DNA of 64,000 bases from Dictyobacter alpinus (GTDB lineage: Bacteria; Chloroflexota; Ktedonobacteria; Ktedonobacterales; Ktedonobacteraceae). The DNA is taken from the NCBI RefSeq assembly GCF_003967575.1, contig NZ_BIFT01000001.1, forward strand, positions 5,518,001 through 5,582,000, read 5' to 3'. The translations under genes and the position numbers were made by a program. The notes beneath the pieces were generated by a model. The model saw nothing but the letters and a program-made list of their open reading frames with translations. It did not search any database and was not told the origin of the DNA. How positions within the stretch are numbered: position 1 is the stretch's first letter; each line of letters begins with the position of its first letter. This document shows positions 33,054 to 41,713 of this stretch, piece by piece.

Positions 33054-34399
33054 CGTAGCGTATATCCTTCCATGCGTTGACGTACCTGTGCCGAATAGAG
33101 CCAGGGGCCGATGGTATCCGAGTAGGCCATTCCACGTTCCGTGAGCAGCAGCAGGCCTGACCGTTCGACCACTAAATCCAGGGTTAGTAGTTCCGTGATC
33201 TGAGGGAGGTGCTGGAAGACATCCTGGTTAAAGCGATCCTGATAGGACTGGCGATCGAGTCCGCCGGTCTCCAGGAGCGACTTCAGGACATAGCGGCGGT
33301 GTTGCTCGTCAGCATCCAGTGTAAAACCGAAGCGGGCAGAGGCAAAGGCCTCGGCAGGAGTGGCGATATATTCAGCCAGGATCGCTTTGACGCCACGGGC
33401 GCTGACCGCGTACTCATTGGAATAGTGGTGGCTACGTGTATAGGAACGGGCCCCGCAACCCAGGCCGATCATACCATCATCCTGTACACAATAGACTGGA
33501 CCATTCTGGACTGTGGCGCGTTTGGACTGGAACATGCGCATCGAGACCTGCTGATAGCCAGCCTCCAACAAAAGATCGCGCGCAGCCTGATAGCAAGCCA
33601 GACGGATATCCTCATCCTTATCGTGTCCCGAACGCTGCTGGATACGATCCAGTCCTGTCAGTGGGCGTACATATAAAGGATAAAGATAGATCTCCTCCGG
33701 CTGATAGGCCAGGGCGGCCCGGAGAGATTTCTCCCAATTTGCGATGGTCTGACCGGGTAGACCATAGATCAGATCAATATTCAGATGAGCAAAATCCAGT
33801 GCGCGAATAGTAGTTAGCGCCTGATGGACCGTCGAAGTCTGCTGAGCCCGTCCGGATCTACGAACCTCATCCTCCATAAAGCTCTGCACGCCGATACTGA
33901 TACGGTCCGTACCATGATCTTTTAAAACCTGTAAGCGTTCAGGTGTGGCCGTCAACGGCGAGGTCTCCACCGACAGTGGTACCGTGCCTGGCGTGACCCC
34001 GAAGAGTCCTTCCGCGATGCCAAAGAGCCGCTCCAATTGCTGTGGCTCCAGATAGGTGGGAGTACCACCGCCGATAGCCATACGCGCAATTGCAACCGGC
34101 CCCAGTTCCGCCCGGACCTGTCCGGCCTCTAGTTTGAGCATACGTAGAAAATCCTCAACAAAATCTGTAGCGGGATTGATGGTCGTGAAAAGATTACAGA
34201 AGCCGCAGCGCATCTCGCAAAAAGGTACATGTAGATAAAGGAAGGGAGCCTGTCGGTCGGCTTCCTGCCAGATTTCATGGAGTGGTAGTGGGCTTTCGAA
34301 GGTGCGATAGGCTGTTTTGTGTGGGTAGGCATAGGTATAGGAAGTATAAGGGGTGCTACCCAGCATGTTTGGCAGAGATAATGGGATAACATTTGGCAT
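33050..34399 (-). CDS. STM4012-family radical SAM protein (HemN-like)
   Basis: A 450-residue radical SAM enzyme with the HemN/coproporphyrinogen-dehydrogenase architecture: CEMRCGFC (Cys 61, 65, 68), IGGGTPTYL, VETSPLTATPERLQVLKDHGTDRISIGVQSF and a C-terminal HemN-C-like domain. HemN relatives often act as radical SAM methyltransferases or cyclopropanases, so porphyrin synthesis is not implied. Start at 34399 is set by GGGAG 9 nt upstream, just behind the STM4013 stop; the frame is open further upstream but without signals. Confidence 0.85.
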   Translation of the reverse strand: MPNVIPLSLPNMLGSTPYTSYTYAYPHKTAYRTFESPLPLHEIWQEADRQAPFLYLHVPFCEMRCGFCNLFTTINPATDFVEDFLRMLKLEAGQVRAELGPVAIARMAIGGGTPTYLEPQQLERLFGIAEGLFGVTPGTVPLSVETSPLTATPERLQVLKDHGTDRISIGVQSFMEDEVRRSGRAQQTSTVHQALTTIRALDFAHLNIDLIYGLPGQTIANWEKSLRAALAYQPEEIYLYPLYVRPLTGLDRIQQRSGHDKDEDIRLACYQAARDLLLEAGYQQVSMRMFQSKRATVQNGPVYCVQDDGMIGLGCGARSYTRSHHYSNEYAVSARGVKAILAEYIATPAEAFASARFGFTLDADEQHRRYVLKSLLETGGLDRQSYQDRFNQDVFQHLPQITELLTLDLVVERSGLLLLTERGMAYSDTIGPWLYSAQVRQRMEGYTLR

Positions 34400-34403
34400 A
34401 AAG

Positions 34404-35228
34404 TCAGGCTCCCTTGCTTGCAGGTAAGAGACATTCGATATAGGGCACAGTCCAGACCACAGGATGGGCCAGGCGATGGCCGCTATAGCCATCCTCGCCA
34501 TAGGCCGTACCATGGTCCCCACAGATGATCGCCAGGAGCGGACCGCGTTCCTGTAACGTGTGAAAAAGTGGGGGCAATTGACTATCCACATACTCCAGGG
34601 CCGCCGCATGCGACTCCAGGCTATCCTCACGCTGGTGCTGTTGAGAGGTGGGCAAGTAGAAATAATTGGGTTGGTGTAGAGCCGAGACATTCATAAACAG
34701 AAAGATACGCTGCTCCGCAGGCTGTCCCGCCAGGACCCGACAGGCCAACTCAACCTGATGGGCCGTCGAATCCGGATCCGTCACGCCCAGTGCGGGCGAC
34801 CAATAGCTCTCCTGGAAAAGCCCTGGTAGCACACTACCCAATGGTCCCTGTTGATTAAAGAAGCCCACGCCGCCGATACAGATAGTATGATACCCCTCTC
34901 GCGCCAGTCCTGAAACAATATCGGGAGCATCAAAGACAAAGGTATCGGTGGTCGTCGTCTCGCTACCAGGGAAGCGCGCCGCGAACAGACGGGCATGGCG
35001 TCCCGGTCGGGCCGGAGTTGGCAGGAAGCCAGCGAAAAAGGCCTGATGGGCGGCATAGGTAAAGCTACCTGGCGAATGTCGCTCCTCCCAGCCCGTAGCA
35101 GGTAAAAGCTGATCGAGGAAAGGCGTACGACCCTGATGAAATAACTGTTGCGCCACATCATAGCGCAGCGTATCCAGAGTCATAAAAAGGATATTATGTG
35201 AGCCAAGTAAGGCTGGCAATTTAAGCAT
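34404..35228 (-). CDS. STM4013/SEN3800-family hydrolase (alkaline-phosphatase fold)
   Basis: A 274-residue protein. The N-terminal metal motif is FMTLDTLRYD (Asp 19 and 24) and the C-terminal one is CGDHGTAYGEDGYSGHR; with the His in VSALHQPNYFY these are the metal ligands of the alkaline phosphatase/sulfatase superfamily. A Thr in TLRYD-type context, not a formylglycine CxPxR motif, is the probable nucleophile, so phosphatase or phosphotransferase activity is more likely than sulfatase. Overlaps STM4014 by 8 nt. No signal peptide. Confidence 0.85.
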   Translation of the reverse strand: MLKLPALLGSHNILFMTLDTLRYDVAQQLFHQGRTPFLDQLLPATGWEERHSPGSFTYAAHQAFFAGFLPTPARPGRHARLFAARFPGSETTTTDTFVFDAPDIVSGLAREGYHTICIGGVGFFNQQGPLGSVLPGLFQESYWSPALGVTDPDSTAHQVELACRVLAGQPAEQRIFLFMNVSALHQPNYFYLPTSQQHQREDSLESHAAALEYVDSQLPPLFHTLQERGPLLAIICGDHGTAYGEDGYSGHRLAHPVVWTVPYIECLLPASKGA

Positions 35229-36381
35229 CAGAGCTACCTTTCAAGAGCGCGGCAAGCTCCGCGCTATAGGTATCCTGTCCATTGCAGAGCAGCCTGGGCA
35301 GGAGATCTCCAAAGGCGTTCATTTCCAGGATAGCGTGGTGTTCAGGATGATGAGCGGCGAACAAGAGGTCCACGCCCACATACAAACTTTTAGGAAAGAG
35401 CGCCGCCGCCCGTTCGCAGGTATGCAGGGCCGCCTGCCAGTTATCTTCCCCCAATTGCTGGCGGATCACGTTGAGATCACCGCGTTGATTGAGCAGGTGA
35501 AGATTGGTCATGGGACTGTGACTCAAGCGCACCACGGCGTGTTGAGCCTGTCCATTGATCACCACGATACGGCAATCGAAAACCTGATCCTGATAGCCAG
35601 CTTTAGGGATCCATTGCTCGACATGGACACGGTGCAGGCAGAGAGCATTAATCAACTGCTCGATCTGGGCGGCATCGCTATAGGTGCGGATGCGGCGTGT
35701 ATTATACAGGCGATACCCGTCAGATTCATCGCTGACCATCTCGATGGTCGTAATCGCCTGCTGACGCGTACCCTGACAGCGATAAGCAATAATCCCGGCC
35801 GCACTCGACCCATGAGCTGGCTTAATAAAGACCCGCGGCCAATGTCGCTGTATCATCTGCTGACGCAACTCCTCATAGCAAGAGATAGGATCCAGTGCCG
35901 GCGGAACCGGGATAGCATGTAGAGCCAGGAAACGATGGCAGGCCCGTTTATCAAACATCAGCAAGATATCCTCAGGCTGATTAAACAAGCGCACACCCAA
36001 TAATTGTGGATGCAAGCACCCGATCATCTTCTTATAGCCTAGATACCACTGACGCGATGGCAAGAGAAGCCCCTTTTCAAACGGCAGAGCCGCCAGCAGG
36101 CTGGTTGAGAGCCGTTGATAAGGAACTCCTTCAGGATCTTCGAGCTCCGCGCCAAGGGTCAGCAAGGCCCGCTCCACCTGTTGATTTTTGCCTGGTGACT
36201 CGATACGCACGATGGTCTCAGGCGAAAGATATGCAGAGAGCGAGGTCCGTTGTTGTAGAAGATCCAGATAACTGATCAAGCGGGCCTCGGGCTCTCCTGA
36301 GGATAGAAGCGCCTGTTGGAATAAGTCAATGCGTCGATCACCAGGTGTGCCAATTACAAGGAATGGTGGCTTTTGATTCAT
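35221..36381 (-). CDS. STM4014-family ATP-grasp-like protein
   Basis: A 386-residue protein. The middle and C-terminal parts show ATP-grasp landmarks: FIKPAHGSSAAGI (about 185-197, nucleotide-binding loop), FDCRIVVINGQAQ, and LEMNAFGDLLP (the E-x-N metal site near residue 350). ATP-grasp enzymes join a carboxylate to an amine or thiol, so this is the likely ligase of the pathway. It begins 6 nt behind the STM4015 stop and overlaps STM4013. Confidence 0.85.
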   Translation of the reverse strand: MNQKPPFLVIGTPGDRRIDLFQQALLSSGEPEARLISYLDLLQQRTSLSAYLSPETIVRIESPGKNQQVERALLTLGAELEDPEGVPYQRLSTSLLAALPFEKGLLLPSRQWYLGYKKMIGCLHPQLLGVRLFNQPEDILLMFDKRACHRFLALHAIPVPPALDPISCYEELRQQMIQRHWPRVFIKPAHGSSAAGIIAYRCQGTRQQAITTIEMVSDESDGYRLYNTRRIRTYSDAAQIEQLINALCLHRVHVEQWIPKAGYQDQVFDCRIVVINGQAQHAVVRLSHSPMTNLHLLNQRGDLNVIRQQLGEDNWQAALHTCERAAALFPKSLYVGVDLLFAAHHPEHHAILEMNAFGDLLPRLLCNGQDTYSAELAALLKGSSDA

Positions 36382-36387
36382 AGTCAG

Positions 36388-37326
36388 TTATTCCGAGACC
36401 GCGATATAACGTTCTCTCTCATCCATGTCAGTATTGGTTAGTTCTGCCTCACTGACATCGACCGTAATGGGCAATGCTTGTAGGCGGGCAATCATTTCAG
36501 CCGAACAAAAATGATGATGGAGATCTAATTTCTGGAGTTTAAGGATCGCGGGACAATCCAATAGGGCCTGAGCCCCCTCGTCTCCAAGGGTTCCCAATGA
36601 AAGATCCAGATCCAGGAGACGATCCATTAGTGGAGAGAGCGTCAGCATGGTCGCGATATCGTCCTCAAACTCGCTATCACGCAGGCCGAGCGAATGTAGT
36701 CGCGGAAACAGGTCACCGCTCAGCAAGGGTGCCAGATCCTCAATGGTAGCATTGCCACCATAATTCTCGCTACCTAACCATAACTCCAGATGCTCAAGTG
36801 CAGGTAGCTCGGAGCGCCAGAGGTCATGGAGCACATCCCGAGGCAGGCCACCCGTTTCTACAATCAGACTACGCAACTGGCTATGGCGTAGGGTTGTCCC
36901 AAAACTCAGGCCCTGCCCACCACGTATGCGAAAATGTTCCAGGCGTGGATAAGCCGCAAAAAGGGGGGAGACATCGGGCAGGTTAATCCAGGAAATTTCC
37001 GACTCGTCGTAGGTGATATCGCCAATGAAAAGCGCCTCTAGATTTGGCAATTGCGTGTTTGCCGCACACAGCGTTTCGATTATCCCTTCTGAACCCTCAT
37101 CCAGTAATTCTGAATCCCACATACCCATCACGATTGTGGTAACCTCGGCCGCCAGAGGATCGTGTAAAAATGCCGAAAACTTTTCCTCCCAGGATGAATC
37201 GTCTTTTCCATAAGAATCTTCCGCAAAGCGATAAGCCCATTTGGCAGGCTCAGTAATGGGTGTTCCAATTGTATAATGCTTAATTGGCAAGCCAAATGCC
37301 TGGGTCACATGATCCCCGAGCGTCAT
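36388..37326 (-). CDS. STM4015-family LRR-like protein
   Basis: A 312-residue protein, first gene of the operon. After an N-terminal part (MTLGDHVTQAFGLPIKHY, AKWAYRFAED) it has ribonuclease-inhibitor-type leucine-rich repeats (LPNLEALFIGDI, YPRLEHFRIRGG, LPALEHLELWLG, FPRLHSLGLRD, LLDLDLSLG, LQKLDLHHH). Such proteins bind other proteins or peptides, so it may hold the substrate of the radical SAM enzymes. Acidic overall. ATG at 37326 has AAAGGA 8 nt upstream. The promoter lies in the 260-nt gap shared with the P450 gene. Confidence 0.85.
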   Translation of the reverse strand: MTLGDHVTQAFGLPIKHYTIGTPITEPAKWAYRFAEDSYGKDDSSWEEKFSAFLHDPLAAEVTTIVMGMWDSELLDEGSEGIIETLCAANTQLPNLEALFIGDITYDESEISWINLPDVSPLFAAYPRLEHFRIRGGQGLSFGTTLRHSQLRSLIVETGGLPRDVLHDLWRSELPALEHLELWLGSENYGGNATIEDLAPLLSGDLFPRLHSLGLRDSEFEDDIATMLTLSPLMDRLLDLDLSLGTLGDEGAQALLDCPAILKLQKLDLHHHFCSAEMIARLQALPITVDVSEAELTNTDMDERERYIAVSE

Positions 37327-37588
37327 CTGTATGATCCTTTCGCACACAACAGAAAATAACAAAGAAATATGTGAATATCGAAAATTTTGAGTATCTCTAC
37401 AATACTATACTATTCTCGCAGAATCGACAAAATACGGTAACGGCATATGAGTTGATTAGCGCATACTCCCGCTGAGCGGGCTAGATTGTGTAACCTGTGG
37501 ATGTGATATGCTAAAAGCAGAACGTAGTCTTTTCCACTCATTATTTGTGTAGATAGATAATGGCGAAAATTGTAGAAAGGTTTACCGA

Positions 37589-38791
37589 ATGCAGCAACAA
37601 AATGAATCCAATAGAGGGTTTTCCCCATTTCAATTTCAGCCAATTGAGCAGACGCTGCAAACGTTCCAGTGGTTTTCGATGATGCGGGCGAATCAGCCAG
37701 TCTATCATGATGAACAATCACATCTGTGGCATGTGTTTCGTTATGAAGATGTCACGAAGGTTGTAACCGACTACAGCCACTTCTCATCCGAGTCAATTCC
37801 AGGTTTCTCTGAGAACAGCTTCCTGAACGGAACCGTAGTAGCCAAGGACCCGCCCGATCATCGCAAGTTGCGTAACCTGGTGAACCAGGCCTTTACGCCG
37901 CGTGCCGTCAATCATTTGTCGGGTCGTGTGACCGAGATCGCGCAGGAACTTATCGATGGCATCAAACCAGCGGGAACTATGGATGTGATTTCAGACATTG
38001 CCTTCCCGTTCCCAGCCAAAGTCATCGCCGAACTGTTAGGGGTACCCGACAAAGATTGGGATATCTTCCGGCGCTGGGCCAGCGGTGGTGAAGGAGTCGG
38101 GTCGGAAGTCAGTACTGAGGACAACACGGCCCAAGGGCAGCAGTCGATGGAAGAGAATATGTATGATTTCTTCTCCCGCCTGCTTGCCGAGCGACGTGAG
38201 TCACCACGTGAAGACCTGATCAGTAGCCTGAGCGTGGCCGAAATCGATGGTGAGCGCCTGAGTGAGCGCGAACTGGTCAGTTTCTGTATTCTCTTGTTAG
38301 CCGCTGGCCAGGAGACGACCAAGAACCTGATCGCCAACGCCATGTATCTGTTCACCGAATATCCCGAGGTAGCCGAGCGCCTGCGTCAGGAGCCGGCCCT
38401 AATGCCTGCCGCGATCGAAGAGATCCTGCGCTTCCTGCCACCAGTCTGGTTCACCATCCGTCGCGCCACCGAAGATGTGCAGATAGGAGGTCAGACCATA
38501 CCCGCTAACTCCATCGTGATGGCCTGGAACTCGTCCGCGAACCGCGATGCCGCGCAATTTCCAGATCCAGACACCTTCAACATCCAGCGTGACCCTAACC
38601 GCCACCTGACCTTCGGTCACGGCATCCACTTCTGTATCGGAGCGCCCCTGGCCCGTCTGGAAGGCAAGGTTATCCTGCCCATGTTGCTTGAACAGCTCAA
38701 AGACATCAAACGCGTACCCGATGTTCCCATCAATGTACGTGCAGGCATTGTCTATGTTATCCAATCGTTGCCTGTGACCTTCAGTCACTAG
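37589..38791 (+). CDS. Cytochrome P450
   Basis: A 400-residue soluble class I P450. The heme-thiolate motif is FGHGIHFCIGAPLAR, the oxygen-activating I-helix is LLAAGQETTKNLI, and the K-helix ExxR is EEILR. It resembles bacterial CYP families that act on fatty acids, polyketides or macrolides. No ferredoxin or reductase gene is next to it, so electrons must come from elsewhere. GAAAGG is upstream. It is divergent from the STM4011-4015 operon and may share its regulation, but could be unrelated. Confidence 0.9.
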   Translation: MQQQNESNRGFSPFQFQPIEQTLQTFQWFSMMRANQPVYHDEQSHLWHVFRYEDVTKVVTDYSHFSSESIPGFSENSFLNGTVVAKDPPDHRKLRNLVNQAFTPRAVNHLSGRVTEIAQELIDGIKPAGTMDVISDIAFPFPAKVIAELLGVPDKDWDIFRRWASGGEGVGSEVSTEDNTAQGQQSMEENMYDFFSRLLAERRESPREDLISSLSVAEIDGERLSERELVSFCILLLAAGQETTKNLIANAMYLFTEYPEVAERLRQEPALMPAAIEEILRFLPPVWFTIRRATEDVQIGGQTIPANSIVMAWNSSANRDAAQFPDPDTFNIQRDPNRHLTFGHGIHFCIGAPLARLEGKVILPMLLEQLKDIKRVPDVPINVRAGIVYVIQSLPVTFSH

Positions 38792-38807
38792 AGATGAACA
38801 GAACAAC

Positions 38808-38839
38808 GAGGACCATCCGTGATGGGTGGCCCTCTTTTT
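38808..38839 (+). terminator. Terminator of the P450 gene
   Basis: GAGGACCATCC pairs with GGGTGGCCCTC (one mismatch, one wobble), followed by five T residues. Confidence 0.75.
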
Positions 38840-39138
38840 CTTTCTATAATTGTGACAAGGAGCCAATAGCTAGCTCTTGACAAAGTACGCAAAAGTGTAT
38901 AATGTAGGCGTATGTATATATTGAGTGAATTTGGCAAGAGAATTTGCGTTTCCGTCCTCCTTCTTGAACACTGGATTGGCTAGCACACATTGGATAGAGG
39001 GTACTGGCACATCGATGCGAAACCCATGATGGGTGTCTGGTGGTCATGAACACCGAGCAGCTTTCTCTTGAACAAGCATGCGTTCAGGATCGTATGGACT
39101 GTGTCGTTACCGCAACGTATGAGAGAAGGTACTCACCG
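38840..39138. other. Left flank of the TnpB remnant
   Basis: About 300 nt with no gene. TTGACA (38877-38882) with TATAAT 15 nt later (38898-38903) is a promoter candidate for the TnpB remnant. I could not find a TnpA gene or an IS200/605 left-end hairpin. Confidence 0.35.
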
Positions 39139-40085
39139 ATGAAAACCGCACATCGGATCAGGATGAATCCCACGCCTGAACAAGTAGCGTATCTTACGCG
39201 TGCTTGTGGCACCAGACGTTTCATCTTGGACCAACGCCACACAACGAAGGATCGAGGCAAGCTCCTGCGCCCACTCGGGACGATCAACCTGGCAGAAAGG
39301 CTGCGCTTTGTCGTAGCGAGGAGTGGCACCACGCCTACGACAAAGCGCAACCAACGCAAATGCGTCCTTTGTGCATCCCTCAAGATCCTGGGAGCAACCA
39401 TCTCGTGTGAAGCAGGTCAGTGGTATGTGTCAATCCAACTCGACATCAAGAAAGAGCGCCCTTCCAGACCCTTGTCACAGTCGTTGGGATCGATGTAGGC
39501 ATCAAGCATGTTGCGGTGGTTTCCGATGGGAGACGGCTCCAGAACCAAAGGCCGTTGGCATCCCATCTCAAGAAACTTGGCAAACTGCAACGCCGACTTT
39601 CTAAGAAACAGAAGACGAAAGACCCGGAAACCAAGCGAACTGTTTTCAGCAAGAACTATGAGAAGCAGCGGCTCAAGGTAGCACGCAAGCATCAGCAGAT
39701 TGCGAACATCCGGCGAGATATCCAACACAAGTTTACCACCGAAGTGGCACGAACCTGTGGAGTGATCGGCATCGAAGACCTCAATCTGTTGGGGATGATG
39801 GCCAATCGGAAGCTGTCACGTGCCGTGGCGGATGCAGCCATGGGGCAACTCTTGCAATTCTTGAAGACGAAAGTAGCCAATGCTGGAGGAGATGTGTTCA
39901 TCGCCTCACGCTGGTTTCCCTCGACCAAACGCTGTTGCGGCTGTGGGCATGTGAAAAAGCGCATGCCGCTCAAGCACCGAACCTATCGGTGCCAGAACTG
40001 TGAGCTCGTGATCGACCGGGATGTGAATGCGGCTTGCAACCTGGCCTGCTTCGCAACAGACATGCTTCGCCAACTTCATGCGTAA
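39139..40085 (+). pseudogene. tnpB: IS200/IS605-type TnpB, broken by frameshifts and a deletion
   Basis: The first frame (MKTAHRIRMNPTPEQ, LTRACGTRRF) is the TnpB N-terminus, and the second frame from about 39,460 carries the RuvC-like nuclease: Asp in GIDVGIKHVAVVSDG, Glu in IGIEDLNLLGMM, zinc finger CCGCG ... CQNC and the last Asp in DRDVNAACNL. The two are out of frame near 39,455-39,465, and the segment 39,225-39,350 jumps frames and lacks about 100 residues of a normal TnpB. So it cannot make a full RNA-guided nuclease, although the C-terminal half is intact. Confidence 0.85.
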
Positions 40086-40271
40086 AGTTGGCCGTCCTGG
40101 GTAGTGGCTACGACCGATGACGTAAAAGCGCCTGTGGAGCCAATGTGAGACCGAAACGAGGGGGCTGATCTAAAGGTCCTCGTGCTCTGGCAACTGACTG
40201 TGAAGCAGGAACAACTGACCGCTCAGACGTGTTTTGCACACATTTGAGTATGAGAAAGGTAGCAGTAACTA
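40086..40271 (+). ncRNA. Possible omega-RNA / right end of the TnpB element
   Basis: Downstream of tnpB the sequence has GACTGTGAAGCAGGAAC (about 40198-40214), a form often seen at the 3' end of tnpB transcripts where the guide scaffold lies. I cannot fold it reliably or locate the exact right end. Offered as a candidate only. Confidence 0.25.
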
Positions 40272-40784
40272 GTGACAACGGAGTTGTGCGGAAAACATCT
40301 GACTCTGAGGAATACTGGCATAGATGCTGCAGAGGAACTCTTGCCAGTGTTTAATGGTGACGAGCAATTCAATGTGTGGAGTGGATATGGGCCAACACTG
40401 TCTTTAGCAGAAGTATGCAGCGATATACTGGAAACGCAGGAACTACCTGATGGTATGATCTGGCAGATCAGGACACGAACGGGAAAGCTTGTAAGTGTTG
40501 CTGAGACGGCAACGCTTCATCCTCCACATGGTGCCTGGATCTCGCTTTTGCTTATCCAACGCGAATTTCAAAGTCTCGGGTATGGCTCAGAAGCGGCTGC
40601 GTTGTTAGAAGGCTACCTTTTCTCGTCTCTGGAGATTACGCAGATTGGACTTGCTGTTCTCGTGAAGAATGCGCCTGCGTTAGCTTTTTGGAAGAAACGC
40701 GACTACATCCAACGCTCATCGACACATGATACCCATGGTAACGACGTGTACCTGCATTTTTTAACTCGTCCCGTATCCTCGTAG
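40272..40784 (+). CDS. GNAT-family N-acetyltransferase
   Basis: A 170-residue acetyl-CoA-dependent transferase. The core ISLLLIQREFQSLGYGSEAAALLEGYLF holds the acetyl-CoA loop (R/Q-x-x-G-x-G/A form: QSLGYGSE) and is followed by GLAVLVKNAPALAFWKKRDYI, the usual last strand and helix. The acceptor is unknown. The start is GTG at 40272 with AAAGG 12 nt upstream, so the start is uncertain by a few codons. Confidence 0.8.
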   Translation: MTTELCGKHLTLRNTGIDAAEELLPVFNGDEQFNVWSGYGPTLSLAEVCSDILETQELPDGMIWQIRTRTGKLVSVAETATLHPPHGAWISLLLIQREFQSLGYGSEAAALLEGYLFSSLEITQIGLAVLVKNAPALAFWKKRDYIQRSSTHDTHGNDVYLHFLTRPVSS

Positions 40785-40863
40785 ACTGTCTTTGATTGAT
40801 GAGAGCTAATCAGCAAGCCTCTCTCCATCTACCGGGCGGTGTCATGCGCTGAAAAATCTTGTC

Positions 40864-41010
40864 AGGTCTCTTTTGGGTACCACGTGAGGGAATGTGTCGG
40901 ACCATAAGGGAGCGGATTGCGGGGATACAGGGCCACTACGCTGCGGCAGGTGGCAAACGACCGCTGAGGGTCGTAACTACGAGGACGTGTTCGTGATGAG
41001 GGGAGCGGTG
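40864..41010. repeat. Dispersed double-hairpin repeat, copy E
   Basis: Starts GTCTCTTTTGGGTACCACGT. Hairpin 1 GCCAC/GTGGC, hairpin 2 CGACC-GCTGAG-GGTCG, then TAACTACGAGGACGTGTTCG. It fills the gap between the GNAT gene and the YCII gene. Confidence 0.8.
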
Positions 41011-41052
41011 CTTTCTTGATGGTCGATGGATGGACCTGGGAAGCGTTTCTGG

Positions 41053-41132
41053 CCTATCATAGACATCAAAAACCCGCAGCGAGTCTATGATAGGATAAGA
41101 AAAGCGAGCTCAGACTTCCGAAGAAGTCTGAG
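41053..41132 (-). terminator. Two hairpins behind the YCII gene
   Basis: CTCAGACTTC-CGAA-GAAGTCTGAG (41109-41132) lies 6 nt past the stop of the minus-strand YCII gene and is followed on that strand by CTCGCTTTTC. A second perfect 12-bp stem CCTATCATAGAC/GTCTATGATAGG (41053-41094) lies beyond it. Confidence 0.7.
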
Positions 41133-41137
41133 GTAGT

Positions 41138-41476
41138 TTATCGTGGCAAGCTATCGCCAGGGAAACTGTGGCATGGATGCATTTCATAGACAAAAATGCC
41201 TGCCTTGACGCCAGGGTCCTCATCCATAAGCTTTTTGACTTCCTCGACAGGAGCATTGAAAATACCAATGCCAGAGATATCGCTGCCATCATTTACAGGA
41301 CAAACGATTGATAGCAGACCCTCCGCGCGTAGCGAAAAGTTTCGTCGTCCATGTTCCCAGATGATGCTATCCGCGCCTTCATCATGCTTGCGGGGTCCAT
41401 GTTTCAAAATAATAATACTATAATTTTTGGTGCTAGAAATCATGCGGCGCATAAAATCGTCTGTGATATCTGTCAT
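41138..41476 (-). CDS. YCII-related domain protein
   Basis: A 112-residue protein with the YCII pattern: YSIIILKHGPRKHDEGADSIIWEHGRRNFSLRAEGLL, followed by GIGIFNAPVEEVKKLMDEDPGVKAGIFVYEMHP. The conserved His and Asp (KHGPRKHD; EMHPCH) are the putative active site. Family members are dimeric alpha/beta ferredoxin-like proteins, some of them dehalogenases or of unknown role. GGAGG lies 8 nt upstream of the ATG. Confidence 0.75.
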   Translation of the reverse strand: MTDITDDFMRRMISSTKNYSIIILKHGPRKHDEGADSIIWEHGRRNFSLRAEGLLSIVCPVNDGSDISGIGIFNAPVEEVKKLMDEDPGVKAGIFVYEMHPCHSFPGDSLPR

Positions 41477-41624
41477 TATGTAATCCTCCGAAGAAAGATT
41501 TATATAGTACTGCTTAAATATTATACAACCTTTCCTATGTATTGTTGATAGACGGACCATAAGTCAGTTTGAGCCCTCTGCGGGGTGAAGATATTATTCA
41601 ATAGATCTACTTGTAAATATAGGC

Positions 41625-41691
41625 TTGACACAATTAGACAATATGGTTTACTATCTAATTAGATAGTAAACCATATTGTCTAATTGTGTCA
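41625..41691 (+). promoter_or_regulatory. Perfect 66-bp palindrome in the peroxiredoxin promoter
   Basis: Positions 41626-41691 are a perfect inverted repeat with no loop; the arms are 33 bp (first part TGACACAATTAGACAATATG, axis at TCTAA/TTAGA). A -35 TTGACA at 41625-41630 and TACTAT 18 nt later place a promoter within it. Half-sites ATTAGACAAT and ATTAGATAGT each occur in both orientations, so at least two regulator dimers could bind. MarR-type control is likely (a MarR gene lies 0.7 kb downstream). It ends 22 nt before the ATG, so the mRNA leader could also fold into a hairpin. Confidence 0.8.
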
Positions 41692-41713
41692 GATAAAGGA
41701 CAAGGAAGATACC

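Noticed and set aside
33209..33676. Plus-strand frames inside the STM4012 gene
   Set aside because: These are antisense shadows of a strongly conserved radical SAM gene.
33050..34399. HemN (porphyrin synthesis) assignment for the STM4012 protein
   Set aside because: The HemN-like layout is shared by many radical SAM methyltransferases, there are no heme genes nearby, and the operon context is the STM cluster.
34404..35228. Sulfatase assignment for the STM4013 protein
   Set aside because: There is no C-x-P-x-R or S-x-P-x-R formylglycine motif; only the superfamily metal motifs are present.
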